A model generated the notes under the pieces. That model was not told where the DNA came from and did no database searches. It saw nothing but the letters and a program-made list of their open reading frames with translations. Positions 34,991 through 42,938 of a stretch of DNA of 64,000 nucleotides are shown one piece after another. Position 1 is the first letter of the stretch; every line of letters starts with the position of its first letter. The DNA comes from Heyndrickxia ginsengihumi (GTDB lineage: Bacteria > Bacillota > Bacilli > Bacillales > Bacillaceae_C). A program made the translations under genes and the position numbers. The stretch spans positions 124,001-188,000 of the forward strand of contig NZ_JAAIWK010000002.1 in assembly GCF_011008565.1 (NCBI RefSeq), written 5' to 3'.

Positions 34991-35229
34991 AATCTCACCT
35001 CATATAACGTTTATTTAACTTCTTCATCACTTTAACTCTGAAATATTAATATGATATTAAGATATGTTAAAACTTCTATCATTCTTTTAATATGCTTAAT
35101 AAATGCACGTTCAGTAATCATGCTAGTCTGATAATTGATTATCGTAAAAAATATTTGATGAAGAATAAATCGTACTGTTAAAATAAATTAAAAACGGTGT
35201 GCTTTTAAGGAGATAAGGAGGATGGAGTA
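34991..35229. other. Divergent spacer
   Basis: Promoters for the small acidic protein and the nucleotidase remnant. No other feature. Confidence 0.4.
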
Positions 35230-35550
35230 ATGAAAAGAATTGCAATAGATATGGACGAGGTAATTGCAGATTTTATTCCAAAACATTTAGCACTATTTAA
35301 CCGGGATTATAATGAAAATATTTCTATTGAAGATTTAAAAGGAAAGAAATTAAGGGATTTACGTCCACATTTGCAAGATGAAGTTACGAATTATTTACTT
35401 GATCCTTCCTTCTTTAGGGATTTAGCAGTGATGAAAGATAGTCAAGATGTCATAAAAGAATTAAGTCAATATTACGAGATTGTCTGGAATTACAATAACT
35501 CTTCTCTAAATGATATCAAGAAAAAAGGATTGATTAGTTTTTTACGTTAA
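35230..35550 (+). pseudogene. 5'(3')-deoxyribonucleotidase-like gene, 5' part (interrupted)
   Basis: A HAD-superfamily nucleotidase of the NT5C type begins MKRIAIDMDEVIADFIPKHL, with the DMDEV nucleophile motif at Asp8/Asp10. It keeps the cap region to about residue 84 (ELSQYYEI), then runs into unrelated sequence and stops at 106; the family is about 180 long. Its missing C-terminus is found 1.2 kb downstream at 36794-36892. It has an excellent ribosome site. Confidence 0.75.
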
Positions 35551-35600
35551 TGTCTACTTTTTAAGGAAGATGATAAAATAAGGATGGAGGGGGGAAGCAA

Positions 35601-35857
35601 ATGTATTGGAGACTAAGAATTCCTTTGTTGTTATTAGTCTTTGGTGTTACAGCTGGGTTTTACCAGAAGTTTCCTAAAATGTTTTTAGCATACACCAATG
35701 GTTTGTTAACGAGTGCTTTATATATTGGATTAGTGGCTGTAATCTTTATTGTTTTAGAAGGAACAGGAATAAATGAAAAAAAATCCATTTTATTTGGGGG
35801 ATTCTTCTAGTTTTTGTGGGATATTTATGTGATAGCTTGGAGAGTGTTAGCCAATGA
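35601..35857 (+). pseudogene. Small membrane protein, frameshifted at a G-run
   Basis: AATGTATTGG with a strong GGAGGGG site opens MYWRLRIPLLLLVFGVTAGF and two more helices, then stops after FGGFF. Adding one G to the GGGGG run near 35799 would continue ILLVFVGYLCDSLESVSQ and stop at 35857, overlapping the next start by ATGA. The 257 bases equal 86 codons less one base. Deletion or sequencing error; the function is unknown. Confidence 0.55.
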
Positions 35858-36234
35858 TTAGTTCAGTGAGTAGTTCTTCTTATGACAAAACGAAAGATCC
35901 TCGTTTCTTAGCATTCAGTCGATTGGCCACTGAAGGATCTGCCGAAGCCAATGTAACCGATAAAAATCGCTATTCCATGAGTTTTACAGAGTTCTGTCAT
36001 GACTTGGAAAAAGGTGAAATCGTTGATTCTCAAAATGCCCAAAATAATACTTATAACAATTCTCAAAGTCAATGGGAATTCAGAATAAAAGAGTCCCTAG
36101 TAAGTAAAACAAATTCTCAGTTAGGCTCTGAAGTGTTAGACATTATTAAAAAGGCCTATGATCTTGGGATGGTGAACAACGACAACATGTTACTAAGAAG
36201 TCGCGCGATCAAAGCTTACAAATCCTCTATCTGA
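35854..36234 (+). CDS. Hypothetical protein in the inserted segment
   Basis: 126 residues, soluble, Ser/Asn-rich, with a central Gln/Asn stretch (QNAQNNTYNNSQSQ). TTGGAGAG lies 9 nt before the ATG. It is probably coupled to the preceding membrane gene by ATGA. It looks like mobile-element cargo. Not recognised. Confidence 0.55.
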   Translation: MISSVSSSSYDKTKDPRFLAFSRLATEGSAEANVTDKNRYSMSFTEFCHDLEKGEIVDSQNAQNNTYNNSQSQWEFRIKESLVSKTNSQLGSEVLDIIKKAYDLGMVNNDNMLLRSRAIKAYKSSI

Positions 36235-36256
36235 TTTAACGGTTAGAATATATATT

Positions 36257-36292
36257 AAGGCCCCGGCGCACTGGGACCTTTTTTCTTTTTTT
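36257..36292 (+). terminator. Terminator of the inserted two-gene unit
   Basis: AAGG-CCC and GGG-CCTT form a bulged stem followed by TTTTTTCTTTTTTT. Confidence 0.75.
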
Positions 36293-36327
36293 GCTTCAGC
36301 ATACATTTAAAAAGAGAGAAACGTTCC

Positions 36328-36620
36328 CTATTTATTTTGCCTTTGAGATTGAGAAGGATTGTTGCTTTCTTTTAAAGACGGACCCATTTGGGAAGGAAAC
36401 AGCCATTCGGAACCCAGTGTTTTGATGTAGTCCTAGATTTCCTCGTAGACGTTTTCGAGGTGGATCGTCCGGGGTTTTTTCGTTTTTCCTTCCTAGTAGA
36501 TCACCATTCTTTTTTCTGGCACACTTCCTTTGTTTTCAACTGCAGCAAATCCCCACCCAACCGTAATCCGGTATTAATACCAATTAAACGCGCCGACCGC
36601 AAAACCGGTTCATGGCTCAT
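36328..36620 (-). pseudogene. Tyrosine recombinase (phage-type integrase) remnant
   Basis: In shifting minus-strand frames I read RLIGINTGLRLG with DLLQLKTKEV, then EGKTKKPRTIHLENVYEE, and DYIKTLGSEWLFPSQMG to a stop at 36328. INTGLR carries the first catalytic Arg of the family. Several stops and shifts break the frame, and both the N-terminal ~25 residues and the catalytic Tyr end are missing. It starts at an ATG overlapping the stop of the HTH remnant. Confidence 0.7.
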
Positions 36621-36793
36621 TTCATGTCTTCGATTTTTTCACGAGACCAGAACGACTTCGATAAAATAAAGATTCCTTTCGAATTTTCCTTGAGATGTTT
36701 GCTTCTCGATTGTAATCAATCCGCGTTTTTCCAGTTCTTTTTTCTCCATTTATAGTATCTATCTCCCGTCATGCCCAACTCTTCACATTGTAA
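36617..36793 (-). pseudogene. Winged-helix replication-type protein, C-terminal remnant
   Basis: 59 codons open on the minus strand: LQCEELGMTGDRYYKWRKKE, then LEKRGLITIEKQTSQGKFER and NLYFILSKSFWSREKI. This is the HTH part of small phage/plasmid replication or regulatory proteins. The N-terminus is cut exactly where the nucleotidase 3' fragment begins (36794). It ends by ATGA overlap with the recombinase remnant. Confidence 0.55.
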
Positions 36794-36892
36794 GGTATTT
36801 TATTTACAGCCCCTCATAATCTCTATGAAACCGGTTATACAAGAATGAACAATTGGCAAGAAGCAAGAGAATTTTTTCTTAAAGAATTATAA
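36794..36892 (+). pseudogene. 5'(3')-deoxyribonucleotidase-like gene, 3' part
   Basis: 32 codons and a stop reading GILFTAPHNLYETGYTRMNN, then WQEAREFFLKEL. This is the C-terminal strand-helix end of NT5C-type nucleotidases (TAPHN ... RxNNWxE). It lies in the same direction as the 5' part at 35230. Confidence 0.7.
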
Positions 36893-37019
36893 GCAGAAAG
36901 ATTTTCGCTTTTATTAATCCATTTCACTTTTGAACAACCTATTTACTCCCGATCATGCTATTTCGTTTCAACAAAAAATTTGCTATGCTTATAATGGAAA
37001 TATGATCGAGGTGTTTTAC

Positions 37020-37205
37020 ATGAGTGAAGAAACGGAATATAAAACAAAAGGATACGATACATCTATCGTTTACGACTATAAGGAAAATCCCGATATCAAA
37101 CCTGGACGTTGTGATAATTGCGACTATAGTCATTTTAAGTCATCAGTTAAGCATGGTGTTTTCTTGCGAGAATGTCGTCGTTGCGGGATGAAAAAAAGTA
37201 TTTAA
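37020..37205 (+). CDS. Small zinc-ribbon-like protein
   Basis: 61 residues. Two knuckles, CDNCDYSHFK and CRRCGMKKS, could bind one zinc. GAGGTG lies 9 nt before the ATG; the open frame upstream has no ribosome site. A long hairpin terminator follows. Function unknown. Confidence 0.6.
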   Translation: MSEETEYKTKGYDTSIVYDYKENPDIKPGRCDNCDYSHFKSSVKHGVFLRECRRCGMKKSI

Positions 37206-37238
37206 TTAATGATTCAATTTGATTGATCGATTTTTTTC

Positions 37239-37289
37239 AAAATGAGAGTGAGTTCTAATACTTAGAGATTAGAATTCATTCTCATTTTT
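37239..37289 (+). terminator. Long bidirectional terminator
   Basis: AAAATGAGAGTGAGTTCTAAT and ATTAGAATTCATTCTCATTTT pair almost perfectly over 21 bp. Confidence 0.85.
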
Positions 37290-37420
37290 AATTCTGGATT
37301 TTTCTTGATTAGCCTTCCTCTAAATTCAATCTTCGCTCATTTTAAACCGAATAAAACGGATATTAAACATTCCTTCGGATAAACTACCTTTATGCACATG
37401 AATAAAGGGGTGAGATATGA

Positions 37421-38182
37421 TTGCCTTCTACCCAAATTAATGGTGTAAATATGTTCTTTGAATTAAAGGGGCATGGAGCAACATTAGTGTTCATACATCC
37501 CCCTGTTTTACCGAGCGAGATATTTAGATTTCAGTTAAAACAGCTGTCCAAACATTATCAGATTCTCTTATTTGACATTAGAGGGCATGGTTATTCTTCT
37601 CCTAGCCCAACAGAATGGAACTTTTCAGACATAGCAAAAGATTTAAAACAGCTCCTTGATCAATTAAACATCAGGCATGTCTGGATATGTGGTTACTCTG
37701 CTGGAGCATCGATTGCTTTTGAGTTTACACATCTATTTCCAGAAAAGGTAAAAGGTTTAATTCAAATCGGACCTGTCCCAGCAGTTAATGACCTATTACT
37801 AAAAGGAATGGTCAAGATTGCAATGAATGCAGCCGCCAAAAATAAAATTCCCCTTATTTCATATGTAGGGGCAATGCTAAATACAAATACGCTAAGATTA
37901 TTTTTCTCACTATTAAAAACCGCAAAAATGACTAATGCAAATGATGCAGCGTGCTTTTACCGTTCTTATTACAAATTTCAGTGCATGGCATATCTAGCGG
38001 ATATTCACCAGCCTGTACTCCTCATTTATGGGAAAGAAGATAAAGTCTTTGGAAAGTATGCTGAATCGCTGACACATCTTTTGCCTAACTATACACTTAC
38101 CTTTATCGAAAAAGCAAAACATGAAGTACCGGGCAATTTTTATCATGATTTAAATCATTTAATTAGAAATTTCATAGTATAA
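37421..38182 (+). CDS. Alpha/beta hydrolase
   Basis: 253 residues from TTG with AAGGGGTGAG upstream. The catalytic triad is visible: GYSAGAS (nucleophile Ser about 103), Asp in YGKEDKVF and His in KAKHEVPG. The oxyanion segment is FIHPPVLPS, an unusual PP in place of HGxxG. The substrate is unknown. Single gene. Confidence 0.85.
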   Translation: MPSTQINGVNMFFELKGHGATLVFIHPPVLPSEIFRFQLKQLSKHYQILLFDIRGHGYSSPSPTEWNFSDIAKDLKQLLDQLNIRHVWICGYSAGASIAFEFTHLFPEKVKGLIQIGPVPAVNDLLLKGMVKIAMNAAAKNKIPLISYVGAMLNTNTLRLFFSLLKTAKMTNANDAACFYRSYYKFQCMAYLADIHQPVLLIYGKEDKVFGKYAESLTHLLPNYTLTFIEKAKHEVPGNFYHDLNHLIRNFIV

Positions 38183-38245
38183 GCAACATAAAAGAAGCGT
38201 ACCCTTTTCATATTGATTTATTAAAATCGTTTAGGAGGAAATGCA

Positions 38246-38428
38246 ATGAATGAACATGATAATCCTTTAATCAATACTGATTCAACAAATTCGGAGGAAA
38301 ACACCGAAATCTCTAGTTTCAATAGTGATTCTCAAATTACAGAAGGAATTGCTGAAACTTATGAGCTAATGGTCGATGGATATTATGAAGGGACAGCGGA
38401 TCACTTAGTTCAAAAGAAGAAAAAATAA
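38246..38428 (+). CDS. Small protein, YozQ/DUF4025-like
   Basis: 60 residues, polar N-terminus, then ITEGIAETYELMVDGYYEGT near the end. This motif recalls the small DUF4025/YozQ proteins of Bacillus, whose function is unknown. TAGGAGG precedes the ATG. Confidence 0.55.
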   Translation: MNEHDNPLINTDSTNSEENTEISSFNSDSQITEGIAETYELMVDGYYEGTADHLVQKKKK

Positions 38429-38524
38429 ATTTTCCTGCACAGTTGAATTTTGAATTCTTACTTTTATTAGCTTCTTAGTTCCAACTGCGTGTCGTGAACC
38501 GAGAGGCTAATAAAGTTGTAAAAT

Positions 38525-38684
38525 TTAAAATATAAGTCGTAATAGTTTTATCATAAGCAAGACTACTAAAAACCATAATGGAAGAGAAATTAACAATCCC
38601 CATAAGCATCCTTTCGCAAATGATTGACCATTCATAATCTTATATTCATATCCAAAAATGTCCGCTTCTTTTTCTCCTGTACAT
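38525..38684 (-). pseudogene. Small membrane protein, possible frameshift at start
   Basis: AAGGGGG precedes an ATG whose frame stops after 12 codons. Removing one base after the ATG gives a smooth frame: TGEKEADIFGYEYKIMNGQS, then KGCLWGLLISLPLWFLVVLL to a stop at 38525. It could be a broken gene or start elsewhere. Confidence 0.4.
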
Positions 38685-38816
38685 GCTGCTCCCCCTTACA
38701 TATATTTACATATTATTCGAATTATCGTCTTATTTATTTCCAGCTATACATACTGTTTCAAATAAAATCGATATGATCAAATATTGTCCAAACCTCCATA
38801 AGGAACATAAGCTTCC

Positions 38817-39449
38817 TCATATGTTACCTAATAATAAGTTCACTGCTTGAACCCCAAAATAAATGCCAAAGCCTATCAATGATACTCCTGAAAGAATTGA
38901 GATGGATGCTAAAAGTTTTGATGTCAAAATTTTTCGAAAACTACTCGATATAGTTGCCATTGTAATATCCCATAGAAATAATCCAAGGAAAATTGCACAG
39001 CTGCATAAAACTAAATCTGCCTTCACATATGAATCTGCAGTTTTTGCAAGAATTGAGCCATATATCCCTAACCAAAAAAGAATAGTCAAAGGATTTGTTA
39101 TGGACATGAAAAAGCCAGAAAAAAAAGATTTATAAACAGGTTCACTGTTTCTATCATCATTGATATGTATTTTTCGTGCATTTATTATACTTTCAACCCC
39201 AGTATAAATTAATACAAAACAACCAAATAACCATAAGAATGTTTTTACGAAAGGTGTGTTTATAAACTCAACTATTCCTAAGTAAACTGCCATCATATAG
39301 AATCCATCTGCAACAACTGCTCCTACCCCAACTAGCCACGCACTTAAAAAACCATTCTTAATACCGCTGTTAAGTTGTGCTGCGTTAATCGGCCCAATCG
39401 GGGCAGCTAACGAAATACCTAATAGAAAATAACTCAATAGTACACCCAC
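38817..39449 (-). CDS. LysE-family amino acid exporter
   Basis: 210 residues, six membrane helices. LysE/RhtB features are PIGPINAAQLNSGIKNGFLS near the start and NPLTILFWLGIYGS in the middle. It exports an amino acid of unknown identity. I start at the GTG 8 nt from AAGGAG. Confidence 0.88.
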   Translation of the reverse strand: MGVLLSYFLLGISLAAPIGPINAAQLNSGIKNGFLSAWLVGVGAVVADGFYMMAVYLGIVEFINTPFVKTFLWLFGCFVLIYTGVESIINARKIHINDDRNSEPVYKSFFSGFFMSITNPLTILFWLGIYGSILAKTADSYVKADLVLCSCAIFLGLFLWDITMATISSSFRKILTSKLLASISILSGVSLIGFGIYFGVQAVNLLLGNI

Positions 39450-39633
39450 CGCTGCCACTCCTTAAGTTTTTAAATTAGTGAAAACTTGTCTACAAAAATT
39501 TTTATTCAAAACTTCTCGAAGGTATAACCATAAAATGTAATAAAAAAATACCAGACTATGGGAAGGTGCTGAAAAACCATTGGTTTTTTTAGAACTTCTA
39601 AAGCAAAACTAAAAAAGATGACTTGAACATTTG

Positions 39634-39752
39634 AACTGCCCCCAATTGTTAGACACTACTAACAATTGGAGGTGCAGTTGTTATATAACTAAATATACTT
39701 GAAACTAAATTAGAGGCGATCTATGCAGATCTTGAGGGGACAAAATCTTATT
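39634..39752 (+). mobile_element. IS3-family (IS150-like) 5'-end relic
   Basis: A 20-bp inverted repeat around ACACTA (AACTGCC-CCAATTGTTAG / CTAACAATTGGAGGTGCAGTT) is directly followed by a frame resembling the start of IS150-type OrfA: TKY, then ETKLEAIYADLEGTKSY. The ATG is mutated and nothing further of a transposase remains. Confidence 0.55.
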
Positions 39753-39779
39753 TTGAAATTGATATTATAATTAACAGCA

Positions 39780-39822
39780 AAAAAGGTATAATCCCCTTCA
39801 TCATGAGGAATTATACCTTTTT
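39780..39822. terminator. Bidirectional terminator
   Basis: AAAAAGGTATAAT and ATTATACCTTTTT, a perfect 13-bp stem, with further pairing in the loop. Confidence 0.85.
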
Positions 39823-39851
39823 AAATTTAACCTAGGTAAAAAACGCGGTTC

Positions 39852-39922
39852 ATTGGAGTGGAAGGCGGCGGAGGCTCCTGCGGTACGGTAGTAAGACGCC
39901 CGCCGCCTGGAGCAGAAATCAA
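39852..39922. repeat. Family B repeat, short copy
   Basis: ATTGGAGTGGAAGGCGGCGG, CTCCTGCGG, then CGCCGCCTGGAGCAGAAATC-AAC. The two GC-rich arms (GGCGGCGG/CCGCCGCC) pair. Confidence 0.7.
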
Positions 39923-39987
39923 CAGCCTAATTTAGTATCACAATCTAAATTTAAAGGACTTTTTCAGCGCCCTCGACTTTGCTGGTA

Positions 39988-41355
39988 TCATGAACACGCT
40001 TTATTCTTCTTCGTTTTTTTCCATACAGTTTTTTGGAGAATAAAGGCTACAATACTAATAATCGCAGCGAACAACAGACTAATGAATAAACCAAAGCGGA
40101 TGGTTCTTTCAACTAATGTTCCACTAATTGCTGCGACTATTAAAGCAACCCCAAATAAAGCGAGTAACCTGCCCAATAAGCTCATTGTTAAAATTCGAAG
40201 CGCGGAAATGATAATAAACCCCCAATTAAATAACAATAAAATACTGGCTGCCGTTGTAATATACTCGTATATTTTTCCTGGTAAAACTAATGCCGCTATA
40301 ATTGAAGCGAGTAATCCAATTGTTGCAAGTAGCAATGAAGGTAAAGGAAGCGACTTCCATTTTTTAACTTTTTTTGAAAAAAGAGCTGGTGCATCACCAT
40401 CTTTCGCTAAAGTAACAAGTAATGTTGTAACCCCAAATAACGAAGCTGTCATTGTTGAAAAACCTGCGATAATGATAGCAGCATTGAATACATGCGGAAA
40501 AAAGGATAAATGATATTTTTCCAGTGCTGTCACGAACGGGCTTTCCTTCTCGCTAAATGCACCGTAATAATCCATTGTCACTGCGAGTAGCAATGCTAGG
40601 ATATAAATGATTGCTAATACAATTAGCATAATCATTCCTGCTTTTGGAGCATCTTCCTTTTTTTTAAGTCTCATTGCCATGAGTCCTATCACTTCTATAC
40701 CGCCGAAAGCATAATAAGCATATATTAATGAAGCCCAAAAGCCTCGTATTCCTTCAGGAAACAAACGATGAGTGGTTGTTGGAATACCAGGATGATGAAC
40801 ATCTTTTGGCATCCAGCCAAAAATCGCAAAAGATGCAATAATGATAAACATAATAATGGCTGCTGTTTTTATAATTGCTAGCAAATTCTCGATTTTGTCA
40901 AAGCCACTTGTTCCTGTTAACACGACGATAATAGATAAAATTGAATATCCTGCGGCAAGTATCCATAATGGTATATGTTCGAACCAAAATCTTGTTAAAA
41001 TCGATAATGCCATTAATTGGCTCCCCATAATTAATATATTGGAGCTCCAATAATTCCAACCGCAGCTAAAACTGGCCCACCGGCCATACGCTTTATTTGC
41101 ATAATAGCAAAAAGACCCTTCTTGTGGATCTGCTGCTGTCATTTTGGCTAATAGATCATACACAATGTAAGTTCCAATAGTTGCCAAAAGAAACGAAAAG
41201 ACGATAGAAGGACCGGTCGTTTCAATTCCAATAGCTGAACCGAGAAAAAAACCCGTTCCTATTGTGCAGCCTACACCAACTAATGATAGTTGCCACCATT
41301 TTAAATTCCCTTTTTCATTTCCTTTTGAAGTTCCACTAGGGATAAAAAAATCCAT
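39988..41355 (-). CDS. APC-family amino acid permease
   Basis: 455 residues, twelve membrane helices. The substrate-binding start of helix 1 is GVGCTIGTGFFLGSAIGI. GGIEVIGLMA stands in helix 6. It is an amino acid/proton symporter of unknown substrate, related to B. subtilis YvbW-type permeases. AGGGAGG and AAGGAG precede the ATG. Confidence 0.88.
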   Translation of the reverse strand: MDFFIPSGTSKGNEKGNLKWWQLSLVGVGCTIGTGFFLGSAIGIETTGPSIVFSFLLATIGTYIVYDLLAKMTAADPQEGSFCYYANKAYGRWASFSCGWNYWSSNILIMGSQLMALSILTRFWFEHIPLWILAAGYSILSIIVVLTGTSGFDKIENLLAIIKTAAIIMFIIIASFAIFGWMPKDVHHPGIPTTTHRLFPEGIRGFWASLIYAYYAFGGIEVIGLMAMRLKKKEDAPKAGMIMLIVLAIIYILALLLAVTMDYYGAFSEKESPFVTALEKYHLSFFPHVFNAAIIIAGFSTMTASLFGVTTLLVTLAKDGDAPALFSKKVKKWKSLPLPSLLLATIGLLASIIAALVLPGKIYEYITTAASILLLFNWGFIIISALRILTMSLLGRLLALFGVALIVAAISGTLVERTIRFGLFISLLFAAIISIVAFILQKTVWKKTKKNKACS

Positions 41356-41406
41356 ATACTCCTTATCCCTCCCTACGGTATCCTTTAGTATTTGTCCATT
41401 TCATTT

Positions 41407-41724
41407 TCAGCTTTCTGCATGGACGGATCGATACAATTGTGTATAGGAGCTCCCTTGTACAATGTGCTCTAATAAAAATGCACTTATAATTTTTTTATAT
41501 TCCTCATCATCAAACATTTTTTTATGCTGCAATTCCATTTCAGCCAGCCCTTCAAATGATGAAAGCAATCCATAAGTATGGTCTTTTCCCGATATAGGTG
41601 TTAATATTTCAAGTCTTTGATTGTATTTCTTTTTTCTGTATGACTGAATTGCCTTTAAACCATCCAATGCTTCTTTAAATTTATTTTGTTTGATTTCAAA
41701 TGTTTGATAAACAAAGACTGGCAT
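41407..41724 (-). CDS. Hypothetical protein, NIPSNAP/Dabb-like
   Basis: 105 residues: MPVFVYQTFEIKQNKFKEAL, then RLEILTPISGKDHTYGLLSSF. The beta-alpha-beta order suggests a dimeric alpha/beta barrel protein. GGGAGGG precedes the ATG; 19 earlier codons lack a ribosome site. Function unknown. Confidence 0.55.
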   Translation of the reverse strand: MPVFVYQTFEIKQNKFKEALDGLKAIQSYRKKKYNQRLEILTPISGKDHTYGLLSSFEGLAEMELQHKKMFDDEEYKKIISAFLLEHIVQGSSYTQLYRSVHAES

Positions 41725-41908
41725 TTTTATACCCTCCCAACGTTTAATACGTAATGTTAGAATTTGCTTTGGACAGCTCATTTATTCTTTTCTTTCCTAC
41801 CATTTAATACATCGTTGTATTAGCTGGTTCAGGGGTATTTCTTTATAAGTGTGGAATATTAATAAAGAAATTCAATTTATTACGATGAAAGTGAGGATGA
41901 TGGCCTAA

Positions 41909-42121
41909 ATGGATCATATGACAATCTTTATAAAGGAAGCTACAAATTCCAAACCGATACAGATGCTGGAACATATCCTTATGCAAATGAATGGTATTGA
42001 AAGGGCATTAGTGGATACAGAAGATGGTGAAGTGAAAGTCACATATGATCGTAAACAAATTGCCCAAGAACAAATTATTAATCACATTAAACAGCATGGA
42101 ATGTACCCTGTAGAACAATAA
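41909..42121 (+). CDS. HMA-like small protein without CxxC
   Basis: 70 residues. The pattern MNGIERALVDTEDGEVKVTY and the final HIKQHGMYPVEQ follow the heavy-metal-associated fold of copper chaperones, but the metal-binding CxxC loop is absent. Metal binding is therefore unlikely. The start has only a weak GAGGATG upstream. Confidence 0.55.
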   Translation: MDHMTIFIKEATNSKPIQMLEHILMQMNGIERALVDTEDGEVKVTYDRKQIAQEQIINHIKQHGMYPVEQ

Positions 42122-42136
42122 ATAGTTGGAAAGATA

Positions 42137-42160
42137 GAAAAGACCGTCCTCTGACGGTCT
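42137..42160 (-). terminator. Terminator of yndM-like gene
   Basis: AGACCGTC and GACGGTCT, 8 bp with a 4-nt loop; TTTTCT follows on the minus strand. Confidence 0.8.
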
Positions 42161-42175
42161 AAATAAAGTTTTCTA

Positions 42176-42643
42176 TTATAAATCTGTTTCATCCTCATCT
42201 TTTTTCAAATCAGATGTTTTTGGAGTCAATTCTTCAGTAGTTTCGAGTTCATATTCATATTTTCGAATAGGATTTTCTCTTTCATGCCTATTCATCACAT
42301 GACTTAATAAGTAGCGATGAAAGAATAATTCAAATGCTGCGATAGCAGCTGCACTAATTAATGACTCGAATATCATGCCCTCAAAATTAAAGTAATATAA
42401 ATTGAGGCTTTTACTGATCATCCAAACAGTTACAAAAGCTAAGCCAAAATCCGACCAAGTTGCAAATGTATTATTTGTTGATGGCAAAATCATTAAATCT
42501 CCGACTAAATAAGAAACAATCCCTAAAATAGCAGAGATAAACAGTACCTGCCCAAAAGACATTCCAAAGAAAATCCCAAGTATGATATACAATATAACAA
42601 AACTGGAAATAAACTTTATTGCTAACGCTTTAAGATGGTCCAT
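42176..42643 (-). CDS. yndM: YndM-family membrane protein (DUF2512)
   Basis: 155 residues, four membrane helices (LKALAIKFISSFVILYIILG, LGIVSYLVGDLMILP and so on), then an acidic tail. This is the YndM/DUF2512 pattern, function unknown. GAGGTAAT precedes the ATG. Confidence 0.8.
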   Translation of the reverse strand: MDHLKALAIKFISSFVILYIILGIFFGMSFGQVLFISAILGIVSYLVGDLMILPSTNNTFATWSDFGLAFVTVWMISKSLNLYYFNFEGMIFESLISAAAIAAFELFFHRYLLSHVMNRHERENPIRKYEYELETTEELTPKTSDLKKDEDETDL

Positions 42644-42875
42644 TTATATTACCTCCTCTATTATTATGTTGGTTTTTTTCCACTGTATTATGCATGATTT
42701 TCCTCATTACCTAAATGATGAATGTGTGATCTTAAATATAAAGCCTCATTTCTAAAAGGTTATTGTATGTAAATTGTTGATTTTCGCTTTGGGGGCTTTC
42801 CTTCCTCCTTGCGCTTCATCAACTTTATGGATGGTTTGATAAAAAAGGAAAAAGTTTACGAACATATGGCCTATC
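42644..42875. other. Spacer with a family B remnant
   Basis: GTTGATTTTCGCTTTGGGGG and CCTTGCGCTTCATCAAC at 42774-42823 are a collapsed family B copy. No gene. Confidence 0.45.
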
Positions 42876-42911
42876 TAAAAAAGGAGCCAATAAATAATTT
42901 TATTGGCTCCT
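42876..42911 (-). terminator. Terminator of ppx
   Basis: AGGAGCCAATAAA and TTTATTGGCTCCT, a perfect 13-bp stem, followed by TTTTTT on the minus strand. Confidence 0.9.
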
Positions 42912-42938
42912 GAACCATGTATAGATCTAAACTATATT

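Noticed and set aside
36388-36669. 93-codon rightward frame
   Set aside because: It is antisense to the recombinase remnant, where the minus strand gives recognisable motifs.
41909-42121. Copper chaperone CopZ
   Set aside because: The fold is HMA-like but the CxxC metal site is missing.
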